A program made the translations under genes and the position numbers. From the NCBI GenBank assembly GCA_025738555.1, contig JAOVFP010000007.1, forward strand, positions 2,604,001-2,668,000: DNA of 64,000 bases, written 5' to 3'. Positions 24,622 through 37,855 of the stretch are shown here, in pieces; positions within the stretch are counted from its first letter, which is position 1; each line of letters starts with the position of its first letter. Source of the stretch: Cyathus striatus (Eukaryota > Basidiomycota > Agaricomycetes > Agaricales > Nidulariaceae). The notes under the pieces are model-generated. The model did no database searches. It was not told the DNA's origin and saw only the letters and a list, made by a program, of their open reading frames with translations.

Positions 24622-26511
24622 GTGGGGAACTTCCCAGCAACACCGCCGTCTCGAGTTTACGCAGCTCAGGACCGCCCAACTGTGACGCTACCTCCAATCA
24701 CGAGCTTGGGTTGTCTTCCCCCTTCACCAGAGATACCATGGAGTCAGTCCCAGCATTCTCCACCTACTGTCAGCCACTATTCACCCTGCCCCTCTCCAAT
24801 CCCTATACACTATCATGTCGAGTCTGAGAAGGAAAATGGTTCTCCTGCAAGAGCAGGATATATGGTTCAAAGAGCAAAGAAGGGCCTTCCACACCTTGGT
24901 ATGCACTATATTTTACTTTTACTATCCTATTTGCATGCTAAAACACTGCTCTTTAGTGTCGAATTTTTCACCATTACAGTATTCTGTTCAACCTCAAGGA
25001 GTACACATTCCTGCGACTCAAGTACCACCCCCCATGTACATGTATACCCCAACATGCTCACACATACCTGCAACCCAAGCACTGCCAACTGTATATCCAC
25101 CTACTCCAACACCTCTCGTAGCCTCTACTGTACCTGTGAATGAAGTGTCGCTCACTTCTCTCACTTCTGCGCAGGCTCTCCCTTCAACTATGGATCAACT
25201 GCACCCATTACCAACTGATTCCCATGTGCCTGCCCCCCTCCCTCCTGCCCCCAAATCAGTACCAGCTCCAGCTCCGAAATCAAAGAGAGTTACCGCAAAA
25301 TCATTGGAGCAAGGACAGGAGGAGACTACAGCAAAACGGGGACGTTGAAAGGTAACTGGAGCCGGTGCTAAGAGTGGACAGCAAAATAGACGAGCAGGTG
25401 GTGCTTCTGATATGGAGATTATGAAGCTCAGTGAGAAGGACATGGACCTGGCATCACTTAAGGCTGCTAAGCCTCACTTGAAATCGAAGCGTGTATCGAA
25501 AACTGCTGCTGCTGGGGATTCGGCTGGGGTTGTGGGGTCGGAGGTGGCTGCCGTGGGTGGTGATGCTGCGGGGGATGGGGAAGGGATGGAAGAGGAAGGG
25601 AACATGGTGAGAGGGAATAGGGGCCCATTGTCATATGCGCAGAAATTGAAGATCATCACTTATATCACTGATGAAGAACGCTGGCCACATTTCAAGTTGA
25701 ATAAGCACTCGGTATATGTCAAGGTATGTGGTTACACACAGCTGTACAAAGTTCTATCTCATCTTAACATACAGATTGCGAATGAGGTCCTTTCTGATGA
25801 CGAAACAGACGGTGCAGTGCCAGTTGAAGTCATTCGGAACTACTGGATAAATAATGTGTGGGCAAAGTATAAGGTGGTGAAGGAGCAAGAAAAGCACACT
25901 GGTGGGGGTGATGGTGACGATGCTACACAGAGTGCAGTGGCAATTAGTGCTGGTAACAAACGTAAGAAAACGGAGGCTGGGTTTTTGGCACAGGTTCTTG
26001 AGGAATTTCAGAACTCAGACATCTTCAAAATCATTGATGCTGTGTATGTTGCCTTTCTTCAAACATCTTACATTGTGTTAATAACTTACACAGAGCTTAT
26101 GCTGATGTTGATGTTGTGCATGAGGAAGATGTCAACTCCCACTCAAATGTCTCAGACAGTGAGATTGAGGATGTCATACCTCGGAAGCGACCAAAACATT
26201 CCCCCAGTGATGAGTCTATTGGTGGGCATCACCGCCTGCTCTCTGAGGCTGTTGATGCAATTAAGCGGAAGGCTCACCATACTGAGGCTATTGCTCAACA
26301 AAACTTAGAACTTGCACAGCATCATGATCAGTGTGAGGAGGAGGAGTGCCAGGAACAGCAAGAGATGATGGCTGGACAGAGAAAACATGACAAGCTAGCT
26401 ATGGATATGGATACATGGAGGGTAATTATGCAAATGATGTTGCATCCAGATCCTGGTATTGTAGCAGAGGGTGTGAAAATGAAGCAGAGATTGATGGAAC
26501 ACTCAGAGTAG
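24622..26511 (+). CDS. Myb/SANT-like accessory protein of Harbinger element
   Basis: A multi-exon gene. The proline-rich N-terminus runs from 24622 to about 24900; an intron of about 75-80 nt precedes a second proline-rich exon (about 24978-25345), which ends in a TGA at 25346 before the frame resumes (KSGQQNRRAGG). About 25412-25720 contains PLSYAQKLKIITYITDEERW. After an intron, 25775-26040 contains VIRNYWINNVWAKYKVVKEQ, the trihelix/SANT-like DNA-binding region. The last exon from about 26095 to 26511 is Glu/Gln-rich and ends KMKQRLMEHSE. Such proteins accompany PIF/Harbinger transposases and are thought to help the transposase reach nucleus and DNA. One stop suggests it is no longer intact. 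It ends only 12 bases from the end of the convergent transposase. Confidence 0.6.
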
Positions 26512-26522
26512 GCTATGTAGTT

Positions 26523-27613
26523 TCAATTCATTAGAAAGTAGGCAAGTAAATTCTTGCATTGTAGTACCCCTTGCCTATATAAACTGTTTGCATTGTATTC
26601 AGCCATCTTCACTAGTGCCTGGCCTGTAACACCCTCCACATCATCATCATCTTGACCATTGAAATCTCTTATCAATGTTGGGTCGTCCATATAACCTTCT
26701 AAGATATTATGTACAATCATTAGAGCTTCAATAAGGTGATAGATACTTTTCAGATTTCATCCAGAAAGAAACCATAAAATGGGAAAGCACCCTTTGAGAT
26801 GGCCAAATGCATGTTCTACAGCAATTCTAATAGAAGACAGTGCTTGATTCCAATGCTTTCAGTTGCTGGCTTCTATTGGATTACCTGTAAGATCGTGATC
26901 ATTAAATGGTCAAATTGAGAATGGTGTTAGTGGGTAGCCTATATATTCAAGTGTTAATAAAGATAGAATATTGTATAATAGACCACTTACCTTTATTGAC
27001 AAGTATGTATTCATGGTTCCTAAAGAACTCATTCCGGTTTCGCCATAAATCTGAATTTCGAAAAACTCAGCTATCTTGAACTGAACCAGGCCAGCCAAGG
27101 TCATAGGATGTAAACTGGCTTTTATTATTCACTGTTGCTTGTATTGTCAACTGATAGGAAGGAGATGGGGCTCGTTAACTTCTAATTATGATAGATAGTA
27201 TCAATTCTCACTGCATAGAACTTCTTGCAACACCAATATGCAAATGGATTAACCTTAGGCTTCTCCTGTAAGTGAATATAGCTTCCGTCTCCTGATCCTA
27301 ATTGCCCTGGAAAGAAAGTGCCATTTTCCTCCATTATTTCGGCATTGGCATCATGTCCTGCTGGGGTAGGCCATCTAAGAAACTGTGGGCGGAGCCTTTG
27401 GAGAGCTTTAACCACACGTCGCATATAGTCATACACAGATCCTTCTGAAATAGCCATAACACCTGCTGATTTGACTGATGTTTCTGCTCCAACATGACAC
27501 AGGAATGTTGCCAGTTGGTGTGCAACAGGGCGCTGGGGTTTAGGCCCAGTACTGATAAAGATTGGGTCATCCTTGATTAAGTCAACAAGTTTCCAGAATG
27601 AATTTCGATCCAT
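26523..27613 (-). pseudogene. PIF/Harbinger-type DDE transposase
   Basis: The start at 27613 reads MDRNSFWKLVDLIKDDPIF. RPVAHQLATFLCHVG follows (helix-turn-helix-like part), then LGSGDGSYIHL with the first catalytic D (about residue 109). The next exon near 27150-27000 has YDLGWPGSVQDS, the second catalytic D, followed by TGA and VFRNSDLW. The third exon has SSIRIAVEHAFGHLKGCFP with the catalytic E. It ends near 26523. At least four TGA codons interrupt it, mostly where Arg would be expected. Family assignment rests on the spacing and context of the DDE residues. Non-functional. Confidence 0.75.
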
Positions 27614-28281
27614 TCTAAATAGTAACTCATGACCCTACAGCTCTATGTAGGCGAGATATTCATTTAAACTCAGAAACTCCGTGACGAAGTGCTCCTGACC
27701 CTTGACCCTTGCTTGGCGCTGTCAGAACCATGTGGATGACTCTCGCTTAGGTCTGGCAATAGTTTTTGCATGCCAGAAAGTTATAATTGAGTATGGCTAT
27801 TAGTCTGCTCAGCTGCAGCTTAAGTGACATTATAATATCCAGTATTTCCTCACTTGTGTATTGTGCTCATGTACCATTAATCTATCAAATTTAAATTAAA
27901 TAAATCTTATTCACATCTATGGATATTTAAATGAGTACTGTGGGTGTTGTATGAAGAAACTAAATATTTCTTTGCATTCCTTTTTTAAGTTTTCACTATG
28001 TATTATCTTTCTATTATCAACCTAACCGCCAGACATTATGTAAGTATGTAAGATTGCCAATAATAGTGCCTTTCAAGAGCCCAGCTAGGCCGCAGTATAC
28101 CTATTTTAGTTTAGATTCCGGAGCTATAGCTACATCTGACTGAGCGGCTTCCGAGCCGTAGCCAGAGAAGCGAGTAGACTAAAGGCAGCTCCGCTTTCAA
28201 AGCTGAGCAATTCCGTGACCCTGAGCCACGAAAGCTGAGCTAAGCCGAGCGGAGCCAAGCGGCGGCAACACTAAACAGACG

Positions 28282-31200
28282 TCTAAGCGAGAATCTAAGC
28301 GAATGCCGCAAAGCCGAAAGCCGGAGCTCAAATATTTTGACGTAGTCGAGCGTGGTTGTCCGGCTTTCCATAGTGGTCAATGGAGTGTGTGAGGTTCGTA
28401 TGAAGTTGGTATCATTGAGACTCCAGGGTGCAAGCAGATCGAAGGTACATATATTCAAGCTGACAATGTAAGGCGAGAAAAGTTAAGACACAAAGATGCA
28501 AGAACGGGGGATTGAGTTGATGGTCGTTAAAAAAGAGAACTATGAGAGACGGGACGCAGAGGCATTGAGCTGCAAACGGGTAGTCTAAGGTGAAGGATCA
28601 AGAACAAAAAGTAACAACGGACAGTGATAGAGCAGTCCATTGTTTTCTAGTGTAAATATTTCAGGATAATCGGACAACTGATATGTCTAGAGCGCACCTG
28701 TGAGAGCCGTGGCATATGGAGCTCATCCCTTCACATTCAGTGCAAACAGACACCATACATGGATGTCAAACAGACGCACGTATGCTACATCTTGTGCTGG
28801 CTAACTGGGCCTGCGCACACGTCTGCAAAAGCTCCGACTTCATTATGATTTTACACTACTTGGCTGCAGATGGCAAGCGTGTTATGCACGAGTATATAGA
28901 ATAAGTCTACAGGGTGTTGGAAGGACAAAAAAAGGAGCCTAAAAGAGATGATGTACTGGTACAAAGTCACTCACCACGCTATTCTTTATCCACTATATAA
29001 GTTGTGTGACTACGACACTCCAGCACCTCCACCGCCTCCCTCGTCTCCACTATCACCCGGCACTGACCTTCAGAATCCACAAAATGGCAACTAGGTCGAT
29101 TTGAGCGCATGGTATGGATGGCTGCATATCTTCGTGGTGGGTCGTATTAGAAGGGGTACTGGGGTGCTTAGAAGGAAGCTGCTTACTCGATAAAGAGAAA
29201 ACATGTGGGCGAATGAATAGAGGGCGGGGGTAAAGCGACGTGGGGCGAGGAGGTAGAGTATCGCTGTGTGCTTGGAGATAACTGGAATTGGGTAGCTGAG
29301 GTAGTACAAAACTAATCCAGAGAGAGTGCGAAGCCGAGTATGGTGGCTGGTAGAATTAGGTGCCGGTCCCCAACCGCAAACCGATATCCCACCTCGCCTT
29401 ACGTAGTATCACCCCCATATGGCATCCATATTCTCTCAAATCTCTCTCTGTATCGAACAAATAATACCTAGCCTTCCAGCCAAACACCTGAGTATCCTTT
29501 GAACAGCCACCAAAACGTGCCATGCGCTCGAATCGAAGTCTACAACTTGGTGATAATGAAGCCCAGTGGTGGCATAGACAACGGTAGAAGTGGGAATGCT
29601 GTAAAAGTATAGTATGTCATATGAGCCTGCTAGTGAAATAGGTAGCCGAAGCCTAGGCGTGTGTAACGGTAGCAGGAACGAGGTGGGTATGTGGTGACGT
29701 GGCGATTACTCAAGATACTGTTTAGAAGGAGCAAGTGAAGAGATAGGGAGAGTGATGGCAGGAAGTACCCGAAAGCTCGCTTCCAGCCAGTGGTGCGTTA
29801 CATCAAGAAGGAGAGACAAGATGGGGAGATGCTGTTTATAGCACTTTCATGCAGCAGTACGCTCTATGGGGATCTTGTACTCCACACCTGACGTGAATGA
29901 ATGGATGAAAGTATGACTGAGTGTGTTCAGGGCTTCAGGTATCGTCACCATATGTGTAAAGAAGACATACCATATCAAAATCTCATTATTTCCTTCCCTA
30001 TCCACTATACAACCTGCATGATTACGACAAGAAGAAGCATAGTCATGTCGATGGTTCCATATGATGACTGTAGCATAGTGTGTTCCAGGATGTAGAAAGA
30101 ATGAGTCTGGCTTGGATCGACTCAGATTAAGTCCAGGTGGGTGGAGTCTGAGGGAGACAGGGGTGGAGAGGGTGGTGGATCCCCTTGTTAGTTAGAATGT
30201 GAAGAGGGAGAGGGCAGGGCAGAATTCAGGGGGCTGTCTTCCGAGCAAATCGCGAAAGTGACCCATCCTGGGTTGCCGTGAGAAGTGGCTGTAGTTCCAC
30301 TCGGAAGCTTATTGTAACCGTAGTCGGAAGCGACTTGATATGGCTCTGCACACATAGTCAATGTCAGGCACTGTATCGAATCTCGTAACTTCATAAAGTA
30401 TGTAGCACTGCAATGTGTAAAGTTTTGAGGAAAATATAACTCAGGACTCTTTTTAGATGATTTATTTTTGCTGAGTGTCCCTCGAAGTAGGGAACCATAT
30501 ATTTAGTGAAATGAGTAGATCTCATTTCTCTGCAGATTTTTATTATTTGTACAGCTTATACAGTTATAAAATGTTTTGCAGTTACAAAAGGGTAAAATTG
30601 TAGGTTACCGTGGATTAGTGAGAATATTCGATACAAGTTTTTTCGGTAGGGGAAAAGTAGCGGGAGAGAAGATCAATTTTTGTCAAAGGCTCTTCTCTTA
30701 CGAGGGGTTACTGGTTACCACTCGATTAAGTGCAACGAGCACACGAATTATTGTTATGTTTGCAGCATAGGTATCGCCATTGTGGTTCCAACTTCCTTCT
30801 GGCTTGTTTGCTTTTTGCCAAATTTTTCGCTGTTTAATTAAGTTTAAGAGACCACCGGCAGAGGTCAAATTACATTTTGACTGTAGCACCAAGTAATCTT
30901 TTTTGTAGAGGTCAGGTGTGAGCAACTAGCCCTGTGCGTCGTATGCGTGTAACTCGTCGAGTTGATGACTGTAAAATTTTGATCTCGTCACTTACAGCGT
31001 CGGAATGTACAAAATTTGGATGTAGACTCCATACTTATTACCTTTACATACGCACTAGTATAGTACTAAAAGAGAGAGAGAAACAGACAAGCATTACGGG
31101 TATAGCTACCCTTTACGCAAAAATATAGACTAAGGAACAGTGCTTCAGCCTTCCATAGACATTTCCTTAAAAGTTATTTGGAGGATAAGTGAAGGGGGAA

Positions 31201-32047
31201 ATATTCGCAACCATATTAAAGTCTTCCTAGAAGAAAAAGAAAAAATAGATTTATTATGAATAATTTACAAATTCTTAGTATGTATAAGATTTTGAGCAGC
31301 TGGATTGAGTGTATAAGTAATATCTGGAAAGTTTTGCTATCTGCAATAGTAACCGGACAATGCGCGTATGGTGCACGTCACTTAGTCACCGCTACTTTTG
31401 TGCAAGGAAATGTCACCCGATATTTCTCACGCGAAATAACCCCAATTTCTTATTTTTCTTGTAGAAATGCTTGTTTTGATGAACGGAATAATTCTGCTAA
31501 ACGGTTTGTCAAAATTCTCAAAACTGAGCGAGTTATATTTTTCACACATCCCAGATTTTGCCGGATTACTATATTGGGAAGGTAATTACTATAAATGGAT
31601 ATGATTAGTCATCAATCTTATGCATCGAAATTTGTCAAGGAAGCTATGGAAGTACTACATTACACCTTACGATCTACTCCATTAATGAAGTAGTGATATT
31701 ATACAACTAAATGCACCCTCAAAACCTTCATAAAGTTGAAGAAAACAAGTCAAAATTTTTCAAAATTTTTCGCGGACCATTTTTGCCACTGCACAAAACT
31801 AGCGGTGACTAAGCGACGTGCACCATACATCCAGTCGCGTTGAGTCACATGATATAGATATCACAGCCACTTCCCAGCGATTTGCTCAGAAGACAGCCCC
31901 CTGGCAGAATTCATTGCAAGTGTAAGAGTGTAAGCACTTGAGTCGTCAACACATCACAGGAATTCAGAATGGCTCCAGCCAATCAGATTGAGATCTTATC
32001 CAAGATCCTCGAATTACCATATCCGGCGATCCAAACACCCCTAATAC
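28282..32047. other. Gene-poor stretch with nested inverted repeats
   Basis: Relatively CpG-rich. An open segment at 28946-29094 (MMYWYKVTHHAILYPLYKL, then a proline-rich tail) could be the end of a small protein, with a weak echo at about 29940-30030, but I know no family. The inverted repeats at 30216/31912 and 31366/31828 are listed separately. No other gene is supported. Confidence 0.4.
30216..31912. mobile_element. Inverted-repeat-bounded segment, 1.7 kb
   Basis: GAATTC...GGGGGCTGTCTTCCGAGC with AAATCGC at 30221-30254 recurs inverted at about 31875-31912. Beyond a short unmatched gap, GAAGTGGCTGT also matches. A second pair lies inside: 31366-31404 and 31790-31828 are inverted copies of 39 bases with two mismatches, one of them CG versus CA. 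No transposase was found and no target duplication is clear. It could be a non-autonomous DNA element with a nested one. Confidence 0.4.
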
Positions 32048-32055
32048 CCAACTAC

Positions 32056-35000
32056 TAGTGTTGTTGCGGCTTGGCTTGAGGAGCCGCAGCCAGTTGATCT
32101 GAGCTGGTTCCAATAATAGCCGTAGCCGGTTTTTTGGCTAACAGCTCAGGCAGCTAATTGCACAGCTAATGCTATTAGCTGATAAACTTCCTAATTAGGA
32201 AAACGCTTCAGCACCCGCCACTCTTGCATCGCTTCTGATCACTCCCTCATGCCCCTCCTCATGACTCCTGCGTGCTCCCTTTATGTTTGCTCTTGTTTAA
32301 CATAAATTCGATTGTTTAATGTATTCGAAACATTCAATAAATGTTTTTAACCAAGGTCCAATTGCGATCATATCATTTAGTAATTTTAACCACTGCTCAG
32401 TGAGTCATGAAGAAACCTGTGTATTTCATGTTACAATCTCGGTGGTGTTTACTAGCCCAGTTACATTGTGCAGGCCCTGAAAATGACGTTGTCCCATAGC
32501 AAAGGTTTCTATCCTGATGATTTTATGACATTTGCTTTGCTGATAGCAGGGTTTTCAAGGATTCTCAAGCACATTGTTTCAGTATAATGAGTACCTGATA
32601 TTTCATTTCCACTGTGGTATGTTCATATTCTACTTTATTCTACAGATTTTTGTACCCTAAAATCATTTTAGATCATCGCCTTTTCCTTCTATTATGTACC
32701 TGGTATGAAGGTAGGGTAACAACTGAAAGTATTGAAGTAACTCATGGAGTCTCGTTGTTCTGGACTTTATGACAAAGTGAGGCTTCTCTAACCTTCCATT
32801 TATTTCGCCCCACTCTCATATTTAACTGGCTATCTCTCTATTAGAGTTGGATTTTTACTACAGTCTACTACAGCTACCTCACTATGATGCAAAGAAGAGG
32901 CACTCGTCAGAAAAACTACGACAATGGTGCATTAGAAACAGTATTTACTGTCAAGGATACAATGAGTAAGCACATTTTGATATGTTCTGTATGTATTTAA
33001 TGTTGGTAACTTCAATAGAAGCACGTCCTGGCAGAAAGAAGGCAAAAACAGTCCGGGTTGCAGATACTGAACCAGTGGTAGATGTACTTGAGCAAGTAAG
33101 ATTTATTTCTCTCTATTATTAGCGAATAATAATATCTTTTTTATAGATTCCAGCTGCTACCCCCTCACGATGCAAGACTGTACTAGAAGTCTACACTCCT
33201 CCATCCAAGCATCGCAGTCACCAGCCACCTCTGCCTATGCCACATGATTTTAGTCCGCCAATATTATCTGTTCCATTGGTAGAAGACACGGACCCATTTT
33301 CAACTACAGTACCACTAAAACCTATAGTGTGTACCCCTTTCCACATTTGCGCTCCACCCTGAGGCACCATGAACTTGCAATTTGATCATGCTGTTGAAAC
33401 TCCAATTCGCCAGGAATTGGTGAAGCTTCGCACACCAGGTACCCTGAATGGTGGCAAGACTCCTTGGACAGGGCGTCGACCAAATGCCAGTACAAAAAAG
33501 CAGCAACGTTTTCAAAATGGAAAGACTGCTATGGATGTCTGGCTATTTTTTGAGGAGGACTCATTGAAGCAGTGGGTATGTAAGCTTTGCCAGTGAGTTT
33601 ATTTTACTACTATATTTCTGCATTTGAATTTATTTCGTAGAAAAAAGAGAGATACTTATCCTGACTTCGGAATTGCTATCTATGAAGACACCACATCTAC
33701 CGGGGTCCTTCGGTATCATCTTTTTACTCAGCACCTTGATGAATGGGTTTCAGCGTGCAATGAATTCGGCATTGAAATATCATCAAAGGATCCATGACTT
33801 CACAGGGCTTTGAATGATTACTGAGTGAATCAGGCTCGCACTGTACATGGACAATCAATTGGCTTGAAATATATACCTTTCACACCGGAGGCCTTTATTG
33901 ATGCAATTACAGATTGGATTGTTGCCGATGACCAGGTAATTGATTCATTAACTATTCCTTATCATTCACAGATCTTATTAAATTATGTTAGTCTCTGAAT
34001 GCTATTGAAAGTCCGTATCTTCGCAGTATTTTTTTAATGTTACAGAAGGATCTTCATGACAGTGATATTCCATGCCGAGCAGCACTCTGGAGTCATATAA
34101 TGACAATGTTGGATAATCACATCAACAGTATCCACAGAGAAGTCCAGGTATGTAGTTGGTCTTTTCTATATTTTTATGGGATACACTAACAACTTGTAGT
34201 GTACCATTGGGAAGTTATCTTTTACAACAGACATGTGGACTGATCCTAATGGAGTGCCATATATGGCAGCAACGATGCATTCCATTATCACACATTTGAA
34301 GACAACACCTACAGGGCCACAGTATTCAATAAAACTTTGAGCCGATCTTGTTGGATTTTCTAGAGTTCCTGGAAGACATACTGGTGAACATTTAGCAATA
34401 GCATTCATGCAGACTCTTGAGTGCTTCCATATTCAGAAAGTATGTCATTAAAATTATTCTACAATGAGATACTAATACATTTGTAGGTTGGATGGATTAC
34501 AATGGATAATGCATTGAACAACGATACACTTGTGAAGGATCTTAAAGCTCGTCTTGAAGCCCGTGGTATATCATTCTGCAACATAGAACGGCGTATCTGG
34601 TAAGATTTTGGCAGTTTAAATTTTTTGTACTGCAATTTATAATCAATTCTTATAGTTGCTTTCCTCACATTGTGAACCTTGCATGTCAGGCAGTTCTCAA
34701 GGCGATTACCGATTTACAGCTAGCAAAGGAAACTGCAGGTGACTTTAATCCAGTCACTGCAAAACATAATGATCCTATTGCCCTTTTATGAACAATTATT
34801 CATCTTGTATGTTTCATGCTTTCAAATCTTAAGCTGCTTACATTAATTTTTGTAAGATTCATTCTTCTCCACAACACTGACAAGGGTTTTCAACTGAATT
34901 GGAGAAGCAAAATCTCAAACAACTGGAACTCCTATGGGATGTTGAGACACGCTGGTCATCAACATATCTGATGATTGAACGGGCTATATTTCTTTGATGC

Positions 35001-36926
35001 GTGAGATATACTATTTCTAAAATTATGTCATTTGATCATTCTCTAATCAGAATATAGGGGATTGATGGTTACATTGCACAAGTCTCAGCATTACGTGACT
35101 ATAAGTTATCTCCCAATGCATGGTCAACCTTGGAGGACTACTTAAAAATTCTTGAGGTGTGTACTGCATAGCTACTAGCAAAGAATTTTATTTTTATTTT
35201 ATTTTAGGTTCCACATGGCTTCCAGCAGCTTTTATCAGCGGAAAAGACTCCAACTTTATCATATGCTCTTCCAACTTTTCGATACATGATATCACTTTGG
35301 AAGAAATATCAACAAGACATGCCAGCATATTTTTCTGTTATTGAAAAGGGAATCACTAAACTTGAGGAGTATCAGAGCTATACATGCGAAGTTCCAGCAT
35401 ATACATTAGCAATATGTAAGCTGAGTGAGCTTTACATCCTATTCTATATTAATTTTTAACATTTTTAGTACTCAACCCATCAAAAAAGTTGTGATGGTTT
35501 GAGATTAATGCACCTGATGAAGTTGATAACACTCGCAAACTCTTCATAAAACATGTAAGCTATCTTCTTCAGTACAGTAGTATCTATTATCATTTTATGC
35601 TCATGATAATTGTATTTGTATAGTTGGAGCCTCTTTATATTCGTAAAGCTCAAGTACCTACACCAGCCATCCCCAAAATTCTCTCAGTTGAAGATGAACT
35701 TCACGACAAAAGACGGGCAGAGCTGCTTCTTGGCAATGATATGGGGTCACATGATGCATCTACTGATCGCTCATTACAAGCTGAAGTTGATGCTTACTTT
35801 CTTGATATTCAGCCAAGTGTCGACATGGTAGCTTTCTGGCAAGTGAGTATATCTTTCATGAGTCAAATATGCAAAGCTGATATTGTTATAGGAAAATCAA
35901 TTGCGATTTCCAATGGTATTCCTTCTTGCACTGGATGTTTTACCTATTCAAGGATCTGCTGTACCATGTGAACATGTTTTCTCATCAGCAAAGGAAACTA
36001 AAACAGCACGACGGAATCACATCAATCCAGAGCTTATGGAGGCTCTGCAATTGCTCAAATTTTCGAAAAAAGGGACTGAGCTATGTTTCACTGTGGGAAT
36101 GGATGTAAGGTCAGAGCTTCAAGTGATGGAGGATTATGCACAAGATGCAGTCATTTGTCCTGAAGATATTGAGGCATTTTATAATACACTACAGTCTGTA
36201 GCAGTGTCCCACAACTCCAATGATCCTTAATTTTGTTTAAAACACACTGTATTTATTAAAAAATCATATGTACTCATATTATACTAATAACTAATACATT
36301 GCTTGAAAATCCTTCATAAGAATAAGCACTAAAACTACAAGGAATTCTAACTTACACCGCAACCACAGGTTGCACTAATCTACATATCCATAAATAGTAA
36401 CTTAGCTGCAGCTTAGCCGATTAGCCAATGTGGAGTTTCCGAGTTTCAAGCAAGAAGATTATGCTTGTCACTGGAAACACACAGGATTAACGTGATGCGA
36501 GTCCAAGAACTTGAGACTTAATTTCCAGGAATGCGTGTCGTAGGGTCTCGTATTCAAGAACTCTACTGGTACAAGATAATTCTACAAGCTATTTATAAGT
36601 ATCTACACAGTAAGTAATGAGTCAATTGGAGTCAAAGAGAAAGTAAGTAGTGAGTCAGAGAGAAGAAAAGAGATGCAAGCGATTGGTTAGAAAGAGAAAT
36701 GAGTCGAGTGGTAACGGTTCCATAAAGGAATACCGAGAGATGAACCAATGAGGTGAAGGGTAGCGCGTGGAGAAGGTTGATGAGGTCACATGATATTCCA
36801 TAGTCATTGCCGAGTCCGAACATGCAAGGTCAATACCTTACAGCCAAGCTGGTCTTAGCTGAGTAACCGGGTTAGCTGCCACAAGCTGAGCCAAGCTTCA
36901 CCATATCAAACCCTTTAACATCACTA
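32056..36926 (+). mobile_element. hAT element II, 4.9 kb, perfect 8-bp target duplication
   Basis: The left end is TAGTGTTGTTGCGGCTTGGC and the right end read in reverse is TAGTGATGTTAAAGGG, followed further in by GAAGCTTGGCTCAGC, which matches the left subterminal sequence. CCAACTAC occurs immediately outside both ends (32048-32055 and 36927-36934). Both termini are rich in CAGCTAA/AGCTGAG motifs. The transposase relic is on the plus strand. Confidence 0.8.
32884..36230 (+). pseudogene. hAT transposase of element II, many short introns
   Basis: Short exons separated by introns of about 50-60 nt. The start near 32884 is followed by a proline-rich exon. About 33480-33600 holds the BED-like finger (KTAMDVWLFFEEDS, WVCKLC), completed in the next exon (GVLRYHLFTQHLDEW). 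About 34200-34440 carries KLSFTTDMWTDPNG, with the first catalytic D. About 34490-34710 carries GWITMDNALNNDT and CFPHIVNLACQAV, the RNase-H-like core. About 35610-36230 ends with the dimerisation part (SAVPCEHVFSSAKETKTARR and QLLKFS). In-frame TGA occurs at 33795, 33822 and later sites, several where Arg is expected, so the gene is dead. Confidence 0.75.
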
Positions 36927-36934
36927 CCAACTAC

Positions 36935-37855
36935 CTTAAAAGGTAGTGGGAATATTACTAAATTAGGACGGTGGTAGGGTGGGTGGGTGGTAACTGACCC
37001 TTAAACATGTAAGACAACGTTGTGTACATTATTTGTAACTTAGGTAGCCCTTGGATGGCATACCAGACATAATTTGAAGTGATGGAACTCGATATGGTTT
37101 ACTAGTGTAAAGTGTCAGCACTTATTTTAGATGATATTATTTGATAATTACACTGGCGGTTAGCATACCAAGTGTGATTTTACCTGATATGATTACTAGG
37201 AGGAGCAGACAAGAACTGATTATCGTTACCAAGAATTATATGGCCTTATGAGCTCACTGATATGGCTGACTACTAACACTGATCAGGAAATATAAGACCA
37301 TCAGAAGCGTAAGGCTCTGATATGTTGTTTGCTATTTTTCCGATATTAGGATCATTCAGTTATCTCACGTTATGAATAGCTAAGGATTGTTTGGTGATCT
37401 AGCCGAAACTTTTGAGTTTTTGCAAGTATTCTCACTATGTCAATGTTCAATGATAGCAAGTACCCAGTACCAGCTGCTTATCCTGCCTTTCAGCCTTTGA
37501 CTTAGACCATGCATCGCTATACTCTACTTCTTCTTTTGCCTGTTCCCCTAATCAACACAGCCCACCCCTCCCTACCTCTGGTTATGCTAACATTGCCCTT
37601 TGAAATCGGAGAATACGAGCATGGGACAGTATTCGTTAGTTGTTCTATCTCCACAAGTACCATTGGACTATACATCTCAACCTGTCGTTGTTTGCTATCC
37701 TGTCCCCACATCAGCGCAACTTCTCATCTATCTTCTATCTAATTAATAGCAGTATGATGCGCTTCAGAGCTATCAGCCACATCCTCTTACTCATCTCACC
37801 CAACAGGCAAATACACAAGTTGAAGTTCATTGTTGAAACTTCACCTATACTTTCA
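36935..37855. other. Noncoding stretch
   Basis: Begins with the palindrome CTACCTTAAAAGGTAG (36931-36946), which overlaps the hAT II target site. No gene was recognised; the open frames at 37509-37882 have no family resemblance. Confidence 0.4.

Larger units (their letters stand above)
24169..28273. mobile_element. 4.1-kb element: hAT-like ends around PIF/Harbinger genes
   Basis: The left end is TAGTGTTGCCACCGCT and the right end read in reverse is TAGTGTTGCCGCCGCT. The flanking 8-mers are AACAGATG (24161-24168) and AACAGACG (28274-28281), equal except for one C/T at a CpG. Both ends hold many AGCTGAGC subterminal motifs. A second inverted block (GAGCAG...TACTCAATTATA) occurs at about 24300 and, inverted, at about 27790. 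Inside are a Myb/SANT-like gene on the plus strand and a Harbinger-type transposase on the minus strand, converging tail to tail. Harbinger elements normally make a 3-bp duplication, so either a Harbinger element sits inside a hAT derivative or the combination is chimeric. Confidence 0.7.

Noticed and set aside
31256..31585. 109-residue open frame
   Set aside because: It lies across an arm of the inverted repeat at 31366-31404 and has no motif.
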